Assembly (NCBI GenBank): GCA_030158665.1
Contig: JAOASM010000026.1
Coordinates: 1 to 41,022 of the forward strand
DNA length: 41,022 nucleotides
From: Sediminibacterium sp.
GTDB taxonomy: Bacteria; Bacteroidota; Bacteroidia; Chitinophagales; Chitinophagaceae
Direction: 5' to 3'
Shown here one piece after another: positions 35,662-41,022 of the stretch. The stretch's first letter is position 1; each line of letters starts with the position of its first letter. A program made the translations under genes and the position numbers. The notes under the pieces are model-generated. The model saw nothing but the letters and a program-made list of their open reading frames with translations, was not told the DNA's origin and searched no databases.

Positions 35662-36429
35662 CTAATTCTGTTCTGCTTTAATCGTAATTTTTCCATCCTC
35701 GCCATTGTTAGAATCCATGCTAACTGTTATGATATAACGACTTGATGAAGTCCATCCTACTTGTTGACCAAAAAGATTTATACCATATAAGGTAGTTCCA
35801 CCAACTGAAAAATGAGATGTATAATTATTTTGATTAAACATAATTGAAGTAACAATTAATTGAGTCCATGTTTGTAAAAATGAAATTCCAGTAAAAAAAA
35901 GTAGAGGCGTGCCTATGACCTTTCCATGAATATCTGTTTCATACCATAGATTAAGAATTGATAATGGAATATTACTATTGTTAATCCCATATGTGCCATT
36001 GAAATAACTAAATGGTGCAGCATAAAACTGAACCTTATGCAGACCAGGCTTTCCAGGGTCATCATCATAATCATCGTCAGCATATTCACTTGAGGATTTT
36101 TTCTTATTTAGATTTGAGTCTAGGTCAATTCGGATGTATTCTATATTATTTATGTCATGATATATTTTTCTAAATTCTTGAATTGTCAAAAGTTTTGTGT
36201 TTAAGTCTTTGACATTAGCATCTGACCTAGAGGATCTTAGTTCATAAATTTGTTGATTGCTTAAAAGATGAATGATTCCTTTGTTGCCAACAATTTCACG
36301 AATTGCATTTACTGGAGCATCGTTGAGTTTAGCTTGGTTCATTTCAATTGATTCTTTTTTGCAACTAGCTGCGCTAATAAAGAGTACTATTATTAGGTTG
36401 CTCAGGGTTTTCAATTTTTTCGTTTGCAT
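35662..36429 (-). CDS. Lipoprotein of unknown family, paralogue of the gene at 37021
   Basis: A 255-residue lipoprotein. Residues 1-23 form a lipoprotein signal (MQTKKLK, hydrophobic core, FISAASC) with the lipidated cysteine followed by KKE, a +2 to +4 context common in Bacteroidota lipoproteins. It shares with the plus-strand protein at 37021 AIREIVGNKG near the mature N-terminus, KVQFYA, a central TD..G.VIG.P block, and a closing G...YGI....G..V.GW region. An acidic low-complexity stretch (EYADDDYDDDPG, about 116-127) precedes the conserved beta-rich C-terminal half. No known family recognised. The frame is open up to 36531 but the signal peptide requires ATG 36429. A 56-residue membrane protein follows 34 bases downstream. 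Confidence 0.78.
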   Translation of the reverse strand: MQTKKLKTLSNLIIVLFISAASCKKESIEMNQAKLNDAPVNAIREIVGNKGIIHLLSNQQIYELRSSRSDANVKDLNTKLLTIQEFRKIYHDINNIEYIRIDLDSNLNKKKSSSEYADDDYDDDPGKPGLHKVQFYAAPFSYFNGTYGINNSNIPLSILNLWYETDIHGKVIGTPLLFFTGISFLQTWTQLIVTSIMFNQNNYTSHFSVGGTTLYGINLFGQQVGWTSSSRYIITVSMDSNNGEDGKITIKAEQN

Positions 36430-36533
36430 CTGATTGGATTTAATGGTGAAATATGAATCCCAAACTAAACCATCCACAAAAGCCATTTTCCCGTATAAGT
36501 ACGCTTTTGTCAAATTTTGAGTAATTTGCAACC

Positions 36534-36917
36534 ATGAAACATTCCCAAACCATTGGTATCATCCTTACTTTATTGTTATTCTTTTGCACTACTCAACCTT
36601 TTGTGATTATAGAAAGTAGAAATTGGGTTGTAACAGGATGGGATGCAGGCGCTACCAATTTTGGACAATCAGGTAAGTTCTTGTTTTATGTAGGCATTCT
36701 TGCCATTGTGTTTTTCGCACTGCCTTCTTTAAGTGCTAAGCGATTCAATATGGCTTGGGCCGCATTATTAGTGGCATGGAGTTTTCGCAATTACTTAGTA
36801 TTATCTGCTTGTGCTATGGGTGAATGTCCACAAAAACAATGGGCATTGTATGCATGTATGATTTTAAGTGTGGGGATTTTAATCATGACATTCTTGCCTA
36901 AGCTTAAAACAAAATAG
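36534..36917 (+). CDS. Small four-TM membrane protein of unknown function
   Basis: A 127-residue protein with four hydrophobic segments (about 6-26, 48-68, 72-92, 105-122). The first is signal-like, and a polar loop follows (ESRNWVVTGWDAGATNFGQSG). Two cysteines in SACAMGEC sit in the third loop and may be exposed. I do not recognise a family. The ATG comes 5 bases after TAATTTG, a -7-like box, so the message would be almost leaderless. It starts 104 bases from the divergent lipoprotein and lies between the two lipoprotein pairs. Confidence 0.7.
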   Translation: MKHSQTIGIILTLLLFFCTTQPFVIIESRNWVVTGWDAGATNFGQSGKFLFYVGILAIVFFALPSLSAKRFNMAWAALLVAWSFRNYLVLSACAMGECPQKQWALYACMILSVGILIMTFLPKLKTK

Positions 36918-37020
36918 ATCTACTTATTTAACGTTTACAAATATAATAGCAACTATTAGGTATAAATACGCTATTTATGAATGAATCATAAATTTATTTT
37001 AGACAACTAAATATAAATTT

Positions 37021-37746
37021 ATGAAAATTACATCTAAACTAAAGTTGCTTTCTTTTTGCTTGACATTTACTTTTCTTTTTTTATCATGTAAAAAAGAATT
37101 GACATCAAGTAATCGTTTAAGTGAAGAAACTTTTGCAATTCAAGCAATCAGGAAAATTGTAGGATCAAAAGGAGAGATCAAGTTAATTACTAGCAAGTCT
37201 GATTTGACTACTAAAATGTTGACTTTATCTCAATTGCAAAATATTCTTATTGAACAAAGTACCAAAAGGAGTTATCAAACTTATAAGTCCGAATTTGTAC
37301 TTGACAAGTATTTAAGCAAATCCTATCAAGATCAAACTGTCAATATTAAATCTTTGACTGAATTTGAGGATGATATTGAAACTGGTCCTAGGCCGGCGGG
37401 ATATTATCACGTTCAATTCTCTGCAAGTTCACCTTTGAATCAGGATTTAGGAGGATTTTATACATTGCATTTATATTTTAATACAGATGCAAATGGCAGA
37501 GTGATTGGGAATCCATCCATCTCATATACAGGAGTTGGATTATTTTCTTGGCAACAAGTAAACATATCTAATATTTCTTTTAATGCAAATAGCTTAATCT
37601 CTACTTTTACTATTTCAGGTACTAATACTTATGGCATTCAGGTCGGAGGCATGACGCTTGGATGGAACACCATGAAAGACTTTTTAGTTGTAATCAATTT
37701 GAACGAATTGTCGTCTAAACTAGTTACCTTAATAGAGCAACAATAA
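37021..37746 (+). CDS. Lipoprotein of unknown family, paralogue of the gene at 35662
   Basis: A 241-residue lipoprotein with a signal ending FLFLSC (lipidated Cys about residue 22) followed by KKE. It shares AI+KIVG.KG, HVQF.A, NTDANGRVIGNPSISYTG and TNTYGIQVGG...GW with the minus-strand lipoprotein about 600 bases away, so the two arose by duplication. The middle third is poorly conserved and variable in both. The C-terminal half looks beta-rich, possibly an Ig-like or jelly-roll fold; function unknown. It is followed after 25 bases by a 74-residue membrane protein, mirroring the other pair. Confidence 0.78.
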   Translation: MKITSKLKLLSFCLTFTFLFLSCKKELTSSNRLSEETFAIQAIRKIVGSKGEIKLITSKSDLTTKMLTLSQLQNILIEQSTKRSYQTYKSEFVLDKYLSKSYQDQTVNIKSLTEFEDDIETGPRPAGYYHVQFSASSPLNQDLGGFYTLHLYFNTDANGRVIGNPSISYTGVGLFSWQQVNISNISFNANSLISTFTISGTNTYGIQVGGMTLGWNTMKDFLVVINLNELSSKLVTLIEQQ

Positions 37747-37771
37747 AATCACTTAAATATAAATCAATATC

Positions 37772-37996
37772 ATGCATACTTTAAGTTTCATTAGTAAGTC
37801 AATTATAATAGTCCTGCCATTTATTAGCTCACTAGTCATGTTTCTTGTTTTATTGAATATTTCAATCTGGATTTATGATGAAAGTAGAATTAGACAAGCT
37901 ATTAAAAAAAGTAAAAAAGTTTTATATGCCGGCTTAATCTTTTTCACTTTTATTGCACTCCTTGTATTCATATTCCAGTCTGTAATTTTTCAATAG
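37772..37996 (+). CDS. Small two-TM membrane protein (74 residues), unknown function
   Basis: Two hydrophobic segments (about 9-34 and 50-72) flank a charged loop (YDESRIRQAIKKSKK). The gene starts 25 bases after the lipoprotein gene and ends just before a terminator, so the two form an operon. The layout (short N-terminus, TM, basic loop, TM, short tail) is like that of the 56-residue protein at 35457, although I see little direct sequence identity. Confidence 0.65.
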   Translation: MHTLSFISKSIIIVLPFISSLVMFLVLLNISIWIYDESRIRQAIKKSKKVLYAGLIFFTFIALLVFIFQSVIFQ

Positions 37997-38008
37997 AATT
38001 CTAAACAA

Positions 38009-38040
38009 AATAACCCTCACTAAGGAGGGCTATTTTTTCT
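38009..38040. terminator. Bidirectional terminator
   Basis: CCCTC (38014-38018) and GAGGG (38025-38029) form a stem with a 6-base loop, extended after one mismatch by AATA/TATT. T runs follow on the plus strand (38033-38038), and an A-rich stretch lies upstream that reads as T on the minus strand. It sits between the convergent 74-residue protein gene and the ornithine aminotransferase gene. Confidence 0.75.
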
Positions 38041-38056
38041 TATAAATTGCTATCAA

Positions 38057-39295
38057 TTATTTCGCTAATTGCTCAAGTCCTTTTCCGATCAATTGCACTG
38101 CTTCTTTAATTTGAGCTTCAGTAATAATTAAAGGGGGAGCAAATCTAATTTTGTCTCCATGAGTTGGTTTTGCAAGTATGCCTAATTCTTTTAAGTATAA
38201 ACAAAGATCCCAAGCCGCTTCTGGATTTTCATGCTTGATCACTATTGCATTTAACAATCCACGTCCTCTAATAGATGCTACATAAGGTGAATTTAATTTT
38301 GCCAATTCAGACCTTAAAATTTCACCCATTTTAAAAGCGTTCTCTACCATATTTTCAGACTTGATCACTTCCAATGCTTTCATTGCAACAGCACAGGCAA
38401 GTGGGTTACCGCCATAAGTAGATCCATGTTCTCCTGGTTTAATTTGCATCATCACCACATCATCTGCAAGTACTGCAGAAACAGGAATGGTACCGCCACT
38501 TAATGCTTTACCAAGTATTAAAATATCAGGTCGCACTTGTTCGTGATCACAAGCCAACATGGTTCCTGTTCTTGCCAATCCAGTTTGGATTTCATCTGCG
38601 ATGAACAAGACATTGTATTTATCACATAAAGCACGAACACCTTTAAGATAGCCATCCGTAGGAATCACCACACCAGCTTCGCCTTGGATAGGCTCAACCA
38701 TATATGCAGCAACAGTTGGATCTTGTAATGCAGTTTCTAGTGCTGCTAAATCATTATATGGTACGAGTCCGAATCCTGGCATATAAGGGCCAAATCCTTT
38801 GTAACTACTTGGGTCAGTAGAAGAGGATATAGCTGCAAGGGTTCTTCCCCAGAAATTACCTTCTGCAAAAATCACTTTCGCTTGATTTTCAGGAATGCCT
38901 TTTACCGCATAGCCCCATCTTCTTGCTAATTTAATTGCGGTCTCGCCACCTTCTACTCCAGTGTTCATCGGCAATACCTTATCGTAGCCAAAATAGTTAG
39001 TGATGTATTTTTCGTATGCTCCAAGTTGGTTATTGTAAAATGCCCTAGAGGTAAGTGTTAATTTTTGAGCTTGTTCTGTCAAAGCTTTAATGATCTCAGG
39101 ATGACAGTGTCCTTGGTTGACAGCAGAATAGCCGCTAAGGAAATCAAAATATCTTTTACCATCCACATCGTATAAAAAAACGCCTTCGCCTTTTTCAAGG
39201 ACAACTGGAACTGGGTGATAATTGTGTGCGCCGAATTGATCTTCAAGGGCAATATACTTCGCAGTATTTGCACTCGTTTGTATTGGAGTAGACAT
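38057..39295 (-). CDS. rocD: Ornithine--oxo-acid aminotransferase
   Basis: A 412-residue class III PLP aminotransferase transferring the delta-amino group of ornithine to 2-oxoglutarate. The PLP lysine lies in [10 protein letters not shown] (K263), preceded by [15 protein letters not shown]. Substrate-type motifs [13 protein letters not shown] and [15 protein letters not shown] are characteristic of ornithine aminotransferase rather than acetylornithine or GABA aminotransferase. The length matches the family. It is monocistronic, divergent from a GT2 gene with a 190-base gap between. Confidence 0.95.
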   Translation of the reverse strand: MSTPIQTSANTAKYIALEDQFGAHNYHPVPVVLEKGEGVFLYDVDGKRYFDFLSGYSAVNQGHCHPEIIKALTEQAQKLTLTSRAFYNNQLGAYEKYITNYFGYDKVLPMNTGVEGGETAIKLARRWGYAVKGIPENQAKVIFAEGNFWGRTLAAISSSTDPSSYKGFGPYMPGFGLVPYNDLAALETALQDPTVAAYMVEPIQGEAGVVIPTDGYLKGVRALCDKYNVLFIADEIQTGLARTGTMLACDHEQVRPDILILGKALSGGTIPVSAVLADDVVMMQIKPGEHGSTYGGNPLACAVAMKALEVIKSENMVENAFKMGEILRSELAKLNSPYVASIRGRGLLNAIVIKHENPEAAWDLCLYLKELGILAKPTHGDKIRFAPPLIITEAQIKEAVQLIGKGLEQLAK

Positions 39296-39461
39296 GCAAT
39301 AATTTTTTTAATAAATAGATAAAAACAGAATCAAGAATAAGTGTCAAGGGATTGAATCTACCCCATGGGATGATTTAGAAAATCTAAATTAGAAAATAGG
39401 AAATTTGCATTTATCATGGCTCTAAGATAGGGTTTTTGCCTAATTTTCCCATAATTGGACT

Positions 39462-39469
39462 TACATTCG
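39462..39469 (+). promoter_or_regulatory. Putative -7 box for the GT2 gene at 39486
   Basis: TACATTCG resembles the tRNA-type box TATTTTCG; a TTTG at 39435-39438 is 23 bases upstream, slightly too far. It would place the transcript start a few bases before the TTG start codon. The rest of the 190-base gap (39296-39485) is AT-rich and shows nothing else clear. Confidence 0.3.
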
Positions 39470-39485
39470 CATAAATAAATCTGCC

Positions 39486-40514
39486 TTGGAACCGCTCGTA
39501 TCAATTGTTATTTTAAATTTTAATGGTGCTCATTATCTGAAGACATTTTTGCCTTCGGTGTTGGCGACGAAATACGAGCATAAGGAAATTGTGGTAGCAG
39601 ACAATGGTTCAACAGATGATTCTTTAACTGTATTATCGAAAGATTTTCCCACTGTTAAAGTGATTCAAAATCCAACCAATGAAGGTTTTGCTGGTGGATA
39701 CAATTGGGCACTAAAACAAGTTCAAGCGGATTATTATATTTTATTAAACTCAGATGTGCAAGTAGATCCTAATTGGGTGACCCCAATGGTGCAATTGATG
39801 GAAGTCAATCCAACAATTGGGGCTTGTCAACCAAAGCTATTGGCACAAAAAAATCCAACTAGTTTTGAATATGCTGGCGCAAGTGGGGGATGGATAGATG
39901 CTCTTGGCTACCCGTTTTCAAGAGGAAGGGTTTTTGATGTATGTGAACAAGATAATGGACAGTACAATCAGGCTGAACGTATTTTTTGGGCCTCTGGTGC
40001 GGCCATGATGATTCGTTCTAAATTGTTTCATGCATTGGGTGGATTTGATGCTTCTTTTTTTGCGCATCAAGAAGAAATTGATCTTTGTTGGAGAATGCAA
40101 TTAGAAGGCCATACTTTATATGCCTGCCCTGAAGCAGTAGTGTACCATGTGGGTGCGGGCACTTTACCAAGAGGCGGTAGAAAGGTATTTTTAAATTTCA
40201 GGAATAATTTGATCATGTTGAGTAAGCACCTTCCAATGCGTGAATTGATTTGGAAAATGCCAGTCCGTTTTGCTTTAGATGGGGTGTCTGCATGGAAAGG
40301 TTTATTGAGTGGGGATGGATACTTTTTTACGGCTATTGCCAAGGCGCATTTTGCTGTTATGGGGTATTGGTTAATGGGCAAAGTCAATAGGAGTAAGCAT
40401 TGCAAACCTTTGGCTTCGCTTGGGGGTGTCTACAACGGATCTGTCGTATTCCAATACTTTGTAAAAAACAGGCAAGAATTTGATAAAATTGTCACCAAAC
40501 ACGCTCATAATTAA
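39486..40514 (+). CDS. Glycosyltransferase family 2 (rhamnosyltransferase-like)
   Basis: A 342-residue GT2 enzyme: LVSIVILNFNGAHYLKTFLPSVL, EIVVADNGSTDDS, NEGFAGGYNWAL, the metal site LLNSDVQVDPNW (about residue 96), GAAMMIRSKLF and HQEEIDLCWRMQLEGH. A C-terminal hydrophobic stretch may anchor it. The frame has no ATG at the conserved N-terminus: upstream of the TTG at 39486 it runs only to a TAA at 39441-39443 without ATG or GTG, so TTG initiation is the best call. It lies well away from the 22-31 kb glycan island. Confidence 0.9.
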   Translation: MEPLVSIVILNFNGAHYLKTFLPSVLATKYEHKEIVVADNGSTDDSLTVLSKDFPTVKVIQNPTNEGFAGGYNWALKQVQADYYILLNSDVQVDPNWVTPMVQLMEVNPTIGACQPKLLAQKNPTSFEYAGASGGWIDALGYPFSRGRVFDVCEQDNGQYNQAERIFWASGAAMMIRSKLFHALGGFDASFFAHQEEIDLCWRMQLEGHTLYACPEAVVYHVGAGTLPRGGRKVFLNFRNNLIMLSKHLPMRELIWKMPVRFALDGVSAWKGLLSGDGYFFTAIAKAHFAVMGYWLMGKVNRSKHCKPLASLGGVYNGSVVFQYFVKNRQEFDKIVTKHAHN

Positions 40515-40525
40515 GAACTTGTTGT

Positions 40526-40533
40526 TATTTTTG
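40526..40533 (+). promoter_or_regulatory. -7 box for the 67-residue protein gene
   Basis: TATTTTTG is a perfect TAnnTTTG match, 18 bases before the ATG at 40552. No clear -33 element. It suggests separate transcription from the upstream GT2 gene. Confidence 0.45.
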
Positions 40534-40551
40534 CATCCGTAATAAAATACT

Positions 40552-40755
40552 ATGTCACAAGAAATACAAGAAACATCAGCAGATAAAGACATTGCTAAGA
40601 ACTGGGTAAGTTCTTCTAGATTCATCTTTTATGTATCTGTTTTCGCACTATTATCATTGGTTTTAGGGAATTGTACTAAGTTATTCAGTTCTGGTTTCGA
40701 GAAGCCAGAAGTAGAAGTGAACACAAGTTCTCAGTACAAACCTGAATATAAATAG
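40552..40755 (+). CDS. Small single-TM protein (67 residues), unknown function
   Basis: A polar N-terminus of about 23 residues (SQEIQETSADKDIAKNW), one hydrophobic helix (about 24-43) and a polar tail (EKPEVEVNTSSQYKPEYK). A cysteine ends the helix (GNC) but it is too far in for a lipoprotein signal. I do not recognise a family. It has its own -7 box and precedes the tRNA-Gly promoter. Confidence 0.65.
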   Translation: MSQEIQETSADKDIAKNWVSSSRFIFYVSVFALLSLVLGNCTKLFSSGFEKPEVEVNTSSQYKPEYK

Positions 40756-40763
40756 AAAAAAAT

Positions 40764-40794
40764 TTTGTTGGTGTGTGTTGATTCCTTATTTTCG
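40764..40794 (+). promoter_or_regulatory. Promoter of tRNA-Gly
   Basis: A TTTG -33 box (40764-40767) and TATTTTCG -7 box (40787-40794) are separated by exactly 19 bases, a canonical Bacteroidota arrangement and the clearest promoter in the window. The transcript should begin about 40800, some 20 bases before the tRNA. Confidence 0.75.
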
Positions 40795-40820
40795 CACTCC
40801 AAAAATTAGTTCTTGTTCAA

Positions 40821-40893
<73 letters not shown>

Positions 40894-40898
40894 CAAAA

Positions 40899-40926
40899 AT
40901 CCCGTTCTTCGGACGGGATTTTTTTT
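40899..40926 (+). terminator. Terminator after tRNA-Gly
   Basis: ATCCCGT (40899-40905) pairs with ACGGGAT (40913-40919) around a loop that contains a C(TTCG)G tetraloop, followed by eight T (40919-40926). It separates tRNA-Gly from tRNA-Leu. Confidence 0.88.
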
Positions 40927-40941
40927 AAGTCTGTAACAGAC

Positions 40942-41022
40942 GCCTTGGTGGTGGAACTGGTAGACACGCAGGACTTAAAATCCTGTTCGCCGCAACGCGA
41001 GTGCGGGTTCGATTCCCGCCTG
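40942..41022 (+). tRNA. tRNA-Leu (TAA), cut by the window end
   Basis: The 5' acceptor arm GCCTTGG starts at 40942. The D arm GTGGAACTGGTAGACAC is typical of leucine tRNA. The anticodon stem CAGGA/TCCTG encloses CTTAAAA with anticodon TAA (40976-40978). A long variable arm and a complete T arm (GCGGG/CCCGC) follow; the last few acceptor bases lie beyond 41022. Confidence 0.92.

Overview
The window is a gene-dense piece (about 40% GC by eye) of a Bacteroidota chromosome, most likely a member of the Chitinophagaceae/Chitinophagia. The evidence is the gene set (bacillithiol enzyme BshC, futalosine-route menaquinone gene mqnA, class I PurE, YfhO-type membrane protein, VUT-type queuosine precursor transporter), Bacteroidota-style -7 boxes (TAnnTTTG) close to start codons, A-rich leaders without strong Shine-Dalgarno sequences, and tRNA genes lacking an encoded CCA. 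The genus is an inference.

Layout. 1-6.1 kb: the 3' end of a dihydrolipoyl dehydrogenase gene with its terminator, prfC, rimO, a full-length homologue of animal alkylglycerol monooxygenase on the minus strand, and bshC. 6.1-10.1 kb: pdxJ-purE (minus), a UbiD-family decarboxylase (plus), and a two-domain protein ending in a DUF2452/C1orf50-like domain (minus). 10.1-15.9 kb: a GH20 beta-N-acetylhexosaminidase and an outer-membrane barrel protein in one minus-strand operon, then ahcY with a strong terminator, divergent from an Lrp/AsnC regulator. 15.9-22 kb: a GNAT acetyltransferase, valS, a DEDDh exonuclease, purB and mqnA. 22-31.6 kb: a cell-surface glycan island on both strands (Wzx-like flippase, four GT2 glycosyltransferases, FkbM methyltransferase, acyltransferase-3, YfhO-type protein). 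31.7-35 kb: a small membrane protein with a queuosine precursor transporter, then nucleoside phosphorylase-dapF-NUDIX (minus). 35-38 kb: tRNA-Cys, a palindrome-rich repeat island, and two paralogous lipoprotein/small-membrane-protein pairs facing away from each other around another small membrane protein. 38-41 kb: ornithine aminotransferase, a fifth GT2 glycosyltransferase, a small membrane protein, tRNA-Gly(GCC), and a tRNA-Leu(TAA) cut by the window end.

Most of the window is housekeeping: translation (prfC, rimO, valS, tRNAs), nucleotide and cofactor synthesis (purE, purB, pdxJ, mqnA, UbiD family), the methyl cycle (ahcY), lysine/peptidoglycan (dapF) and redox thiol (bshC). The accessory parts are the glycan island and the 35-38 kb region. 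The best candidates for something undescribed are the duplicated lipoprotein plus small membrane protein module next to the repeat island, and the DUF2452 fusion protein. I found no CRISPR array, transposase, integrase, phage genes or recognisable defence system.
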